A stretch of DNA of 9,649 nt from positions 1-9,649 of the forward strand of contig JAICRQ010000093.1 of assembly GCA_025966435.1 (NCBI GenBank), in the 5' to 3' direction. Source of the stretch: Anaerolineales bacterium. GTDB lineage: Bacteria > Chloroflexota > Anaerolineae > Anaerolineales > Villigracilaceae. Under the pieces are notes generated by a model. The model was not told the origin of the DNA. It made no database searches and saw nothing but the letters and a program-made list of their open reading frames with translations. The translations under genes and the position numbers were made by a program. Every line of letters starts with the position of its first letter. Within the stretch, counting starts at the first letter, position 1. Shown in pieces: positions 1 to 6,643 of this stretch.

Positions 1-770
1 ACCGGTATTCGGAGCACCTCTTTCGCGACATCCTTGTTCCAATTGGCAGAGCCACAGAAAGCTGGGATGCATTGGAGCAGGCACTACAGATCGCAAAGAG
101 AGAAAACGCCAACATCCTTGCGCTCCACACCGTAAGCACGCAGAAGGACGTGGATGACCCGGACGTGAAAACACTACAGGACAGGTTCAACCAGGTCTGT
201 GCAAAAGAAGAGGTGCGTGGCGTCCTGGCGATAGAGGTCGGCGAGCCCACGCAAAAAATTCTCGAGCGCTCTGCGTTGACCGATTTGATCGTGATGAAGA
301 TTTCCTATCCCCCCTCCGTTGGGCTCAAAGTCCTGGCGTCCAACGTGCGGACGTTAATCGCGCGCTCTTCACGCCCGATCCTGGCGATCCCGGGCATCAT
401 TTCCAGCTTCCAACATGCTCTACTAGCATTCGATGGAAGTCCGAAAGCAAAGGAAGCTCTGTTCGTCGCCACCTATCTGGCAGAGCAGTGGCAAACGAAA
501 CTGACAATCCTCACCGGCCTGGGAGACCAGGAAGTGGACTCGTCTGCGCAGGATTTTGCCAGGAACTACCTGGAGTTCAATGAGGTCGAAGCGGATTTCA
601 TCAGCAAAAAATATTCGGCAGAGACGCTGAAGCAAACCGCCGGAGAGGTCCACGCCGACCTTGTCGTCATGGGTGGCTATAGCGGCTGGGTCCTCAAGGA
701 AATGACCGTGGGAAGCTCGGTCAACTTCATGCTGCGTGAGTCGCAGCTCCCCATTCTTATTTGTCGCTAG
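1..770 (+). CDS. Tandem universal stress protein (UspA family), 5' end outside window
   Basis: Partial gene. Two consecutive Usp (Rossmann-like, nucleotide-binding) domains are visible. The first begins at FRDILVPIGRATESWDAL (codons from about position 24) and ends near RPILAIPG. The second runs from HALLAFDGSPKAKEAL to LPILICR at the stop, TAG 768-770. The second domain keeps a glycine-rich loop of the Usp ATP-binding type (GGYSG, then eight residues, then GSS); the same region of the first domain (KISYPPSVGLKVL) lacks the glycines and may not bind nucleotide. A TTG at 72 could be taken as the start, but it would delete the first beta strand of the first domain, and the frame is open back to position 3, so the true start lies upstream. 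Usp proteins are cytoplasmic stress or energy-status proteins, or regulatory domains of larger proteins; which applies here cannot be told. It converges with the MFS gene, overlapping it by 14 bp. Confidence 0.85.
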   Translation, partial: RYSEHLFRDILVPIGRATESWDALEQALQIAKRENANILALHTVSTQKDVDDPDVKTLQDRFNQVCAKEEVRGVLAIEVGEPTQKILERSALTDLIVMKISYPPSVGLKVLASNVRTLIARSSRPILAIPGIISSFQHALLAFDGSPKAKEALFVATYLAEQWQTKLTILTGLGDQEVDSSAQDFARNYLEFNEVEADFISKKYSAETLKQTAGEVHADLVVMGGYSGWVLKEMTVGSSVNFMLRESQLPILICR

Positions 771-1929
771 GAACCGTTACCGGCGCAAGCTCATCCCGGT
801 CCGGGAAGACGCGCCGTATCCCCTCTGCAACCGCCAGCCCAACCAGGACAATGATTCCCAGAACGAGGAACATGCCGCGTCCACCGATCGTTCCCAGCAA
901 TAACCCGCCCAAAAACCCAGCGGCTGCCGACCCCACGCCGAAGGTCATCGCCCCGAATAATCCCTGTGCGCTGGACTTCAAACGGAGAGGCGCATGTTCA
1001 TCTGCATAGGATACGCCCGCCAGCCACAGCGCGGGAAAGATCGTCCCGCCGAATGCCTGCAAGACCAAAACCATCTCAGGTGTGCTAACCAGGCTATACA
1101 GCACGGAACGAAGCCCGGACATGACCAGCGCCAGGGTCAATAAGCCATACGAACCAAACTTCTTCACCAACCGGTTGCCAAAAAAGAAAATAAACACTTC
1201 TGTCACTGTGGCAATCGATGAAGCAATGCCCATCGTCGATTCGCTGGCGCCAAGCTCTGCCATATAGGGGAACAAATAGGAAGCGACTGAAAAGGAACCG
1301 ATCCCACCAAGGAATGCTAAGAAGAGGAAGTTGATCCAGCGGCGGCTGCTCACCAGAGCGCGAAGGCCACCCTGATCTGAATCCGCCTGCTCGTGAGAAC
1401 CATGTACAAACCTCTGGCTAATCAGCACGTTGACCAGCATCAACACAGAAAAACTCAAAAAGCTGGCAGATAAGCCATAACGTTGTACCAACAGTCCCAC
1501 GATAGGAGCGAAGACACCCCACCCGATGGTGCCGCCGAGGCGAATACGCCCATACATCGAGCGTTCTTCCCCCAGCATGTTCATCGTCGCGCTGTCTGCC
1601 AGAGAGGCAACCGGCGAAATGGATGTGTTGAACAGGATAATAAGAACAAACACGAAGATAAAGCCTGAGACTGATTGAAGCAGGAAGATCACAATCACTG
1701 CCACGAGGATGCCAAATCCCATGATCCACTTATGCCAGCGTTTTGCATCGGCGAGCCCGGTCCAAAACGGTGCTGCCACGAGCGTGACAAGAGGAGGGAT
1801 ACCTGTCAGTAAACCGATCTGCGCGCCGCTGAAAGAAAGCTCCTGATAGAAAAGCACTAGGTAGGGCATTAGGGAGGATAAGGCGGCGAAGTACAGAACG
1901 TAGAATGTAAACGGCCAGATTCGTTTCAT
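757..1929 (-). CDS. MFS transporter, MFS_1-like / nucleoside:H+ symporter-like
   Basis: A 390-residue membrane protein of the Major Facilitator Superfamily with about twelve hydrophobic helices and a hydrophilic central loop (HGSHEQADSDQGG) between the two six-helix halves. The segment YGRIRLGGTIGWG resembles the YGxIRLxGSIxF motif of the HcaT / NupG-like branch (MFS_1_like and Nuc_H_symport families), and GLADAKRWHKW is a loop 2-3 type motif. It would act in the inner membrane as a proton-coupled carrier. The ATG at 1929 is preferred over an in-frame TTG at 1950 because GGAG (1938-1935, minus strand) lies five bases upstream of it. A TATAAT box sits 20 nt upstream. The start codon shares CATG (1927-1930) with an ATG on the opposite strand. 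Its divergent neighbour is a nucleoside hydrolase, so a nucleoside-type substrate is possible, but this is contextual inference only. Confidence 0.8.
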   Translation of the reverse strand: MKRIWPFTFYVLYFAALSSLMPYLVLFYQELSFSGAQIGLLTGIPPLVTLVAAPFWTGLADAKRWHKWIMGFGILVAVIVIFLLQSVSGFIFVFVLIILFNTSISPVASLADSATMNMLGEERSMYGRIRLGGTIGWGVFAPIVGLLVQRYGLSASFLSFSVLMLVNVLISQRFVHGSHEQADSDQGGLRALVSSRRWINFLFLAFLGGIGSFSVASYLFPYMAELGASESTMGIASSIATVTEVFIFFFGNRLVKKFGSYGLLTLALVMSGLRSVLYSLVSTPEMVLVLQAFGGTIFPALWLAGVSYADEHAPLRLKSSAQGLFGAMTFGVGSAAAGFLGGLLLGTIGGRGMFLVLGIIVLVGLAVAEGIRRVFPDRDELAPVTVPSDK

Positions 1930-1934
1930 GAGTT

Positions 1935-1955
1935 CTCCAGAGCGTTGCAATTATA
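1935..1955 (-). promoter_or_regulatory. -10 box and Shine-Dalgarno of the MFS gene
   Basis: On the minus strand a perfect TATAAT (1955-1950) is followed 20 nt later by the ATG at 1929, with GGAG (1938-1935) between. No convincing -35 hexamer is visible; TTGAGT lies upstream but only 14 nt away. The same close spacing of box and start codon is seen before three other genes in this window. Confidence 0.5.
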
Positions 1956-1981
1956 TGCCCAAAGCAGCGACTCAAATCGAG

Positions 1982-1987
1982 TACAAT
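1982..1987 (+). promoter_or_regulatory. Possible -10 box (TACAAT) for the nucleoside hydrolase pair
   Basis: TACAAT matches the -10 consensus at five of six positions and lies 36 nt before the GTG at 2024. No clear -35 is seen. If it is used, the upstream ATGs at 1928 and 1955 would not be in the transcript, which supports the later start for the first hydrolase. Confidence 0.3.
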
Positions 1988-2023
1988 CTGCCTATCCCAA
2001 ACGAATTACGACCTCTTCTGCCT

Positions 2024-2971
2024 GTGACAAAACGAATCATGATTGACACCGACCCGGGCGTGGATGATGCCCTGGCATTCCTCCTGGCGCTTGCTTCGCC
2101 GGAGATCCAGCTCGAAGCATTGACCACCACCCAGGGCAATGTGACCCTGGAAAAAGCTACAGCGAATGCGCTGGCTGTACTGGAACTGGCGCGCGCCAGT
2201 CACATCCCTGTGGCGCGTGGCAGCTTGCTGCCTCTCGTAGAGCCTTTGCGCGCCTCTGCCTTCGTGCATGGCGAGAGTGGCATTGGCAATTCGAGATTGC
2301 CTCAGCCGCAGGCGAAACCTGTCCCTGGGCATGCGGTCGATTACCTGATCGAGCGCGTCCTGGCAGAACCTGGGGAATTGAGCATCTTCCCCATCGGGCC
2401 GCTGACCAATATCGCCATGGCGATCCGCAAAGAACCAAGATTTGCCAGCGCTATAAAAGAGCTTGTGATCATGGGAGGCGCTATCCTTGAACGCGGCAAC
2501 ATAACGCCGCAGGCGGAATTCAATATCTATGTGGACCCTCATGCTGCGCATATTGTTTTCCACTCCGGGATTCCCATCACTCTGATTCCGCTGGATGTGA
2601 CGCATAAATGCCTGCTAAAGCAGGAACACATCGATCGATTGATGCAGATCAGTTCGCCGATCTCGCGCTTCATCCGGGACGCGGTAGAGGTCTACCTGGA
2701 TGCCTCGACTCAGCTGGGGTATGAAGGCAGCTCCCTGCATGATCCGTTGACTCTGGCGACGATCCTTGCACCGGAGCTTTTGACCCTGAAAGAATATTAT
2801 GTGGATGTGGATATCTCGGGGGGCGTCTCCATGGGAAAGACCTTTGCAGATATTCCGAACGTGTTGAAGAAACCAGCCAACATGAAGGTCGCCATGCAGG
2901 TGCGGGGTGCGGAGTTCGTTGAGTTATTCTTGCAGAGAATGGAAGATCTGAGCCGCAGGATTACAGATTAG
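2024..2971 (+). CDS. Inosine/uridine-preferring nucleoside hydrolase family protein, copy 1
   Basis: A ribonucleoside N-glycosidase of the IUNH family, expected to hydrolyse nucleosides to free base plus ribose in the cytoplasm; no signal peptide is visible. From the GTG at 2024 it has 315 residues. The Ca2+ and ribose-binding motif DTDPGVDDALA is at the N-terminus, followed by QGN (the family Asn39 position), PIGPLTNIA, MGGA, AEFNIYVDP (Glu/Asn ribose ligands) and LHDPLTL, whose His-Asp matches the catalytic His241 and Ca2+-binding Asp242 of the Crithidia enzyme. All hallmark residues are therefore present. The frame is open to ATG codons at 1955 and 1928, but the added 32 residues are not part of the fold, and the GTG start aligns exactly with the start of the paralogue downstream. 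No Shine-Dalgarno precedes any candidate. The second copy follows after 37 nt, probably in one operon. Base specificity cannot be read from the sequence. Confidence 0.9.
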   Translation: MTKRIMIDTDPGVDDALAFLLALASPEIQLEALTTTQGNVTLEKATANALAVLELARASHIPVARGSLLPLVEPLRASAFVHGESGIGNSRLPQPQAKPVPGHAVDYLIERVLAEPGELSIFPIGPLTNIAMAIRKEPRFASAIKELVIMGGAILERGNITPQAEFNIYVDPHAAHIVFHSGIPITLIPLDVTHKCLLKQEHIDRLMQISSPISRFIRDAVEVYLDASTQLGYEGSSLHDPLTLATILAPELLTLKEYYVDVDISGGVSMGKTFADIPNVLKKPANMKVAMQVRGAEFVELFLQRMEDLSRRITD

Positions 2972-3008
2972 CTACGCTCCTGCCGCGCTACTTCTCCTAT
3001 CTAACCAC

Positions 3009-3959
3009 ATGCCCAAACGAATCATTTTCGACACCGACCCCGGCATCGACGATGCCTGCGCTATTCTGCTTGCCCTGGCTTCCCCGGAGGTATCGGTGGA
3101 AGGCTTAAGCGTCGTGCACGGCAATTGCTCTCTCGAACAGGCGACCACGAACGCCCTCTCCGTTTTGGAGTTGGCAAACGCCGCGCGCATCCCGGTAGTA
3201 AAGGGATGTGAATTGCCGCTGGTGCAGCCCTCCCTGCTTGCCCCGGAGACGCACGGTGATACGGGTCTGGGCTACGCGAAGCTTCCGAGTCCGCGCACCG
3301 GACATATCGCGCAACATGCAATCGATTTTCTGATCGAAAAGATCTTAGCGTCGCCGGGAGAGATTACGCTTCTCGCGATTGGTCCGCTGACCAACGTCGC
3401 TCTGGCAATCCGGCAGGAGCCGCGCATTGTGCAGGCTCTTAAGGAGATCATCATTATGGGCGGCGCCCTGCGCTATGAAGGCAATACCACAGCCCTGGCA
3501 GAGTTCAACACCTACGTGGACCCTCATGCGGCTCATATTGTCTATCACGCGGGTATTCCTGTTACCCTGGTACCGCTAGACGTGACCTATCAGTGTGTTT
3601 TGACTCAAGATGATGTGAGACGATTACAGGAAGTGGAATCTCCGATTACGAAATTCGTCGCCGATGCCACGCGCTTCTATATGGAATTCCATGATGAGTT
3701 TCAGAAAATTGACGGGTGCGTCATCAACGATCCACTGGCGCTTGCCCTGGCATTTGCTCCTGAGCTTTGCACTTACCGGGACCTGCCCGTGGATGTGGAC
3801 ATTTCAGGCGGGATTTGCATGGGAAAAACTGTCGCCGATTTTTATAACTACGGGAAAAAACCTGCGAATATGAGGGTGGCGTTGGACGTGCGAGCGCGAG
3901 ATTTTATCGATCTGTTCGTAGAGAGAATCCAGAGCCTGGCACCCTCCCCGAAACTGTGA
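3009..3959 (+). CDS. Inosine/uridine-preferring nucleoside hydrolase family protein, copy 2
   Basis: A 316-residue paralogue of the preceding gene, about half identical by eye over its whole length, which points to an old tandem duplication. The start MPKRIIFDTDPGIDDA aligns residue for residue with the well-studied Crithidia IUNH: D8, D10, D14, D15 and N39 (HGN) fall at the same numbers. AEFNTYVDP carries the ribose-binding Glu and Asn. The C-terminal motif is INDPLAL: the Ca2+-binding Asp (241) is kept, but the preceding catalytic His is replaced by Asn (240). In the classical enzyme that His protonates the leaving base, so this copy may have altered base preference or another proton donor. 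The ATG at 3009 has no visible Shine-Dalgarno. It probably shares a transcript with copy 1 and lies 99 nt before the ECF S-component gene, supporting a shared role in nucleoside use. Confidence 0.9.
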   Translation: MPKRIIFDTDPGIDDACAILLALASPEVSVEGLSVVHGNCSLEQATTNALSVLELANAARIPVVKGCELPLVQPSLLAPETHGDTGLGYAKLPSPRTGHIAQHAIDFLIEKILASPGEITLLAIGPLTNVALAIRQEPRIVQALKEIIIMGGALRYEGNTTALAEFNTYVDPHAAHIVYHAGIPVTLVPLDVTYQCVLTQDDVRRLQEVESPITKFVADATRFYMEFHDEFQKIDGCVINDPLALALAFAPELCTYRDLPVDVDISGGICMGKTVADFYNYGKKPANMRVALDVRARDFIDLFVERIQSLAPSPKL

Positions 3960-4032
3960 AAAGGGTTAAGGGTTACAATTTATAAGCCGAACTGCTGGCG
4001 GCAGAGATCTCGCCTTTGAACATTATCCCAGC

Positions 4033-4053
4033 TAAAATACTTGTTCCCGGAGG
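4033..4053 (+). promoter_or_regulatory. -10-like box and strong Shine-Dalgarno of the S-component gene
   Basis: TAAAAT (4033-4038) lies 20 nt before the ATG at 4059, and GGAGG (4049-4053) lies five bases before it. The Shine-Dalgarno decides the start: an in-frame TTG at 4041 would place the GGAGG inside the gene. No good -35 was found (TTGAAC at 4016-4021 is only 11 nt upstream). A second TACAAT (3974-3979) lies further upstream. Confidence 0.45.
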
Positions 4054-4058
4054 TAACC

Positions 4059-4790
4059 ATGAGAGAAACAGCCATGCGCAGCCAGAAACAAAGCAGTTCC
4101 TGGTTAAATATTGGAAAAGACTTCAATACCATGACGTGGGTGTTGATGCCAGTCGCCATTGCCATTAATATGGCTGTTGGGCAAATCGTCGCCACCCTGC
4201 GGCTGCCTGTGTATCTTGACTCTATCGGCACAGTACTCGTAGGAGTCATTTGTGGTCCATGGGCAGGGGCTTTAACGGGCGCTCTCGCAAATACAATCCT
4301 GGGACTCACTATCAACCCGGACTTTCTGCCCTGGTGGCCCGTGGCGGCGATCATTGGTCTGGTTTCCGGCATTTGTGCCAATTACGGGCTCTTCAAGAGC
4401 TGGTGGAAGGTTGTTGTCAGTGGCTTCATTATCGCCCTTGCCGCGGCGATCTCCTCCGTACCGATCTCGCTTCTGGTCTACGGTGGGATCACTGCCGGGG
4501 GGACAGGCATGATCACCGCCTTCCTGGTGGAATCTGGCAGAGGCATTGTCCAAGCCGTGTTTGCGTCCAGTTTTCTCACCGAGCCGGTAGATAAAATCAC
4601 AACTGCCCTGCTGGCATTCGCCATCCTGCAGGGACTTTCCAAACGCTTCCTGGCGAGGCTGCCGCGACCGGAAAACGTCGAAACCGATGAAAAGATCAGC
4701 CGCAACCAACTGCTCATCGCAGTGGGCGTTGTTGTCCTCTTGATCCTGTTCGCCATCTTCCTGCTGGGACGCCTCACCGGCGCCGCGTAG
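4059..4790 (+). CDS. ECF transporter substrate-binding S component (predicted nucleoside-type)
   Basis: A 243-residue hydrophobic protein of the ECF-transporter S-component type, which binds the substrate in the membrane and docks on EcfT. The N-terminal tail (about 25 residues) is followed by helix 1, PVAIAINMAVGQIV, containing AINMA (residues 35-39), an AxxxA motif of the kind S components use to contact EcfT. LRLPVYLDSIGTVLVG and CGPWAGALTGALANTI are typical of the wider S-component family. S components usually have six helices and about 170 to 200 residues. Here a charged linker (RPENVETDEKISR) leads to an additional C-terminal helix (about residues 217-238), so seven are predicted. The start is fixed by GGAGG five bases upstream. 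The gene follows two nucleoside hydrolases and precedes ecfT-A-A, so a nucleoside, base or ribose-containing ligand is the best contextual guess; ligand residues cannot be assigned. It ends at a strong terminator. Confidence 0.75.
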   Translation: MRETAMRSQKQSSSWLNIGKDFNTMTWVLMPVAIAINMAVGQIVATLRLPVYLDSIGTVLVGVICGPWAGALTGALANTILGLTINPDFLPWWPVAAIIGLVSGICANYGLFKSWWKVVVSGFIIALAAAISSVPISLLVYGGITAGGTGMITAFLVESGRGIVQAVFASSFLTEPVDKITTALLAFAILQGLSKRFLARLPRPENVETDEKISRNQLLIAVGVVVLLILFAIFLLGRLTGAA

Positions 4791-4812
4791 ATTTCATGGA
4801 CATATAGAATTG

Positions 4813-4841
4813 CAGCCAGGCAGAATTGCCTGGCTGTTTTA
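4813..4841 (+). terminator. Intrinsic terminator after the S-component gene
   Basis: A perfect 10-bp inverted repeat, CAGCCAGGCA (4813-4822) and TGCCTGGCTG (4827-4836), encloses a GAAT loop and is followed by TTTTA. This is a textbook Rho-independent terminator starting 22 bases after the stop codon. It separates the S-component transcript from ecfT and the ATPase genes. Confidence 0.88.
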
Positions 4842-4844
4842 TCT

Positions 4845-4850
4845 TATAAT
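4845..4850 (+). promoter_or_regulatory. Possible -10 box upstream of the long hairpin and ecfT
   Basis: A perfect TATAAT stands just after the terminator. Transcription from here would begin near 4857 and carry the 4879-4924 hairpin in a leader of about 140 nt before ecfT. No good -35 is present (the nearest, TTGCCT, is 13 nt upstream and inside the terminator stem). A weaker alternative lies nearer the gene: TTGTGA (4939-4944), 18 nt, TATTCT (4963-4968). Confidence 0.3.
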
Positions 4851-4878
4851 CAGTTGACTAGAAAATAATCAAAAGAGG

Positions 4879-4924
4879 CCCGAAAACAGGGGTGCGGGCG
4901 TACGCCCACACCCCTGTTTTCGGG
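4879..4924. repeat. 46-nt near-perfect inverted repeat (long hairpin)
   Basis: The arms CCCGAAAACAGGGGTG (4879-4894) and CACCCCTGTTTTCGGG (4909-4924) are perfect complements of 16 bp. After one C-A mismatch (4895/4908) the stem continues with GGGCG and CGCCC around a TA loop. Flanking bases allow six more pairs out of eight (4871-4878 with 4925-4932). There is no U-run directly after the stem, so it is not a classical terminator. It lies between the S-component terminator and ecfT and could be an mRNA leader structure, a processing site or a dispersed palindromic element. Confidence 0.9.
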
Positions 4925-4997
4925 TATCCTTTCAATGGTTGTGAAGTAGTGAAATGGATACCTATTCTCTGGATGGTGAAATCAACAGGCTTCCGCT

Positions 4998-5777
4998 ATG
5001 CATGAGCGATTGTCTTTCTTCGTAAAACGGGATAGTCCCATCCATCGGCTGAATCCGATGACCAAGGCCGTAATGGCGCTATCGCTGGTGCTGATCGCCT
5101 TTTTGAGTCCGTGGTATTGGACACCACTGGCATTGTTTCTTTTTGTTATTCTCCCTCTCTCGCTGGTTGCTCGCGTGGCACGCGAATACTGGAACTTTAT
5201 TCTCAAGGTCATCCTGCCGACTCTTATTATTCTGTTTATCATGCAGGCATTCTTTTTACCGGGCGAGTCCAGAAGCATCTTTGAAGTATTCGGGTTGGAA
5301 ATTACCGAGCTCTCTGCTCGACTCGCCTTTCGCAATGTGATGCGTATTCTGGTGATGATTTCCTCATTCACCATTCTTTTGCTGACCACCCACCCGAGTG
5401 AATTGATGTCTGATCTCAGCCGCCGCGGACTGCCCGGTCAGTTTGCATACGTGGTTATTTCCTCCCTTCAGATCATCCCGCAAATGCAAGCCAAGGCACA
5501 AACGATCATCTCTGCCCAGCGCTCGCGTGGTCTCGATACGCAAAGCAGTTTTTTGCGCAGGGTGGGCGGAATCCTGCCGCTGGTGGGACCTCTCGTCTTC
5601 GGCTCTCTCGTGGAAGTAGAGGAACGCGCCATCGCCATCGAAGCACGCGGGTTTACATCCACGCGCCCGAAGACGTTTCTGCGGGAAATACAGGACACCA
5701 GCTTTGATAGAGCTCTGCGCTGGGCTCTGATTGCATGCGTCATTCTCACATTGATCCTCAGAATATGGCTATCGTAA
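4998..5777 (+). CDS. ecfT: ECF transporter transmembrane component EcfT
   Basis: A 259-residue integral membrane protein of the EcfT/CbiQ family, the scaffold linking the S component to the two ATPases. It opens with the family-typical SPIHRLNPMTKAV (residues 13-25), followed by several hydrophobic helices. The long cytoplasmic coupling helices carry the two characteristic X-R-G motifs, SRG at 176-178 and ARG at 216-218, which insert into grooves of the ATPases. A final helix (about 240-257) ends the protein. The length is normal for the family. The ATG at 4998 has only a weak upstream Shine-Dalgarno (ACAGG). The gene overlaps the first ATPase gene by 13 bases and is likely translated from the same message. 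Because S, T and two A genes are adjacent, this looks like a dedicated (group I) rather than a shared ECF module, although a terminator separates the S gene. Confidence 0.88.
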   Translation: MHERLSFFVKRDSPIHRLNPMTKAVMALSLVLIAFLSPWYWTPLALFLFVILPLSLVARVAREYWNFILKVILPTLIILFIMQAFFLPGESRSIFEVFGLEITELSARLAFRNVMRILVMISSFTILLLTTHPSELMSDLSRRGLPGQFAYVVISSLQIIPQMQAKAQTIISAQRSRGLDTQSSFLRRVGGILPLVGPLVFGSLVEVEERAIAIEARGFTSTRPKTFLREIQDTSFDRALRWALIACVILTLILRIWLS

Positions 5778-6643
5778 ACCTGCAAAACGTTACATACAAA
5801 TATCCGCTCACCGATGTGCCGGTGCTGCAAAACATCAACCTGCAAGTGGAAGAAGGGGAATTCGTCGCGGTGATCGGACCGAACGGCGCCGGGAAATCCA
5901 CGCTGTGTTATACGCTCGCCGGATTTGCCCCGCATTTCTTCAAAGGTGAACTCACCGGTATCGTGGAAGTGGCGGGCGTTGAGTCGCATAACTCCATATT
6001 GAGTGAATGGGTGTTGAATGTCGGGCTGGCGTTTCAAAATCCGTTCAATCAGATCAGCGGCGCGAAATATACAGTTTTCGAAGAGCTTGCCTTCGGGTTG
6101 GAAAACATTGGCATACCGCGTGACGAAATGATTGCCCGCGTCGAGGGTGCGATGAAGTTAACCGGTATCAGCGACCTGGCAGACAGGTCTCCGTATTCCT
6201 TATCCGGCGGGCAGCAGCAGCGCGTTGCACTGGCGTCCATCCTTGTGATGCAGCCCAGGGTTCTTGTGCTCGATGAGCCGACCTCCCAGATGGACCCGAT
6301 TGGCACGCGCGAGGTCTTCGGCGTGATCCACAGCATGGCAGAAAGTGGGATGACGGTGATCCTGGTGGAGCACAAAATGGAATGGATCGCACAGTTCGCC
6401 GATCGGGTCATTGCCCTGAAAGACGGAGAGATTCTGATGAATGGTGATCCTTCGGAGGTGCTTACCTCACCCCTTCTCCCCTCTAATGGTTTCGGAACTT
6501 CGCGTTACACATCCGTGGCGCGCAGGGCGCAGGAATTAGGTTTGTGGAACGAAGGAAAATTACCGATCACGTTGGATGAGGCAGTACGAGGATTCAATTC
6601 TTCATTAACGAAGGAAGAAATCCCAGACGCGAGGGCGAAATGA
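5765..6643 (+). CDS. ecfA: ECF transporter ATP-binding protein, canonical subunit
   Basis: A 292-residue ABC ATPase of the ECF/CbiO type. Visible motifs are Walker A GPNGAGKST (38-46), Q-loop FQNPFNQ (Q91), intact signature LSGGQQQR (146-153), Walker B VLVLDE (166-171), D-loop SQMD (174-177) and switch His203 in VEHKMEW. The C-terminal part after about residue 235 continues some 55 residues beyond the core. The ATG at 5765 is chosen over an ATG at 5735 because the ABC fold begins directly at MAIVNLQNVTYKYP and the longer start would add ten residues inside ecfT. The gene overlaps ecfT by 13 bases and the next ATPase gene by four (ATGA). Together with the second ATPase it should form a heterodimer on the cytoplasmic face that powers uptake. 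In the pair, this subunit supplies the only canonical signature motif. Confidence 0.9.
   Translation: MAIVNLQNVTYKYPLTDVPVLQNINLQVEEGEFVAVIGPNGAGKSTLCYTLAGFAPHFFKGELTGIVEVAGVESHNSILSEWVLNVGLAFQNPFNQISGAKYTVFEELAFGLENIGIPRDEMIARVEGAMKLTGISDLADRSPYSLSGGQQQRVALASILVMQPRVLVLDEPTSQMDPIGTREVFGVIHSMAESGMTVILVEHKMEWIAQFADRVIALKDGEILMNGDPSEVLTSPLLPSNGFGTSRYTSVARRAQELGLWNEGKLPITLDEAVRGFNSSLTKEEIPDARAK

Noticed and set aside
2006..2605. Long minus-strand open frame opposite the first hydrolase
   Set aside because: Composition (rich in Arg, Gln, His) and position match an antisense shadow of the hydrolase; no domain recognised and no Shine-Dalgarno.
3963..3975. Direct repeat GGGTTA-A-GGGTTA after the second hydrolase
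   Set aside because: Only two short copies in a simple context; no evidence of a binding site or mobile element.
4002..4014. GAGATCTC palindrome with flanking GGC/GCC, possible terminator after the second hydrolase
   Set aside because: Short, poorly structured stem and only TTT after it; not convincing.
4854..4859. TTGACT, five of six matches to a -35 hexamer
   Set aside because: No -10-like sequence lies 16-18 nt downstream; that stretch is the GC-rich start of the long hairpin.
6461..6486. C-rich tract resembling dispersed C-rich intergenic repeats
   Set aside because: It is read through in frame within the first ATPase gene and encodes a plausible linker (LTSPLLPSNG); no disruption of the protein.
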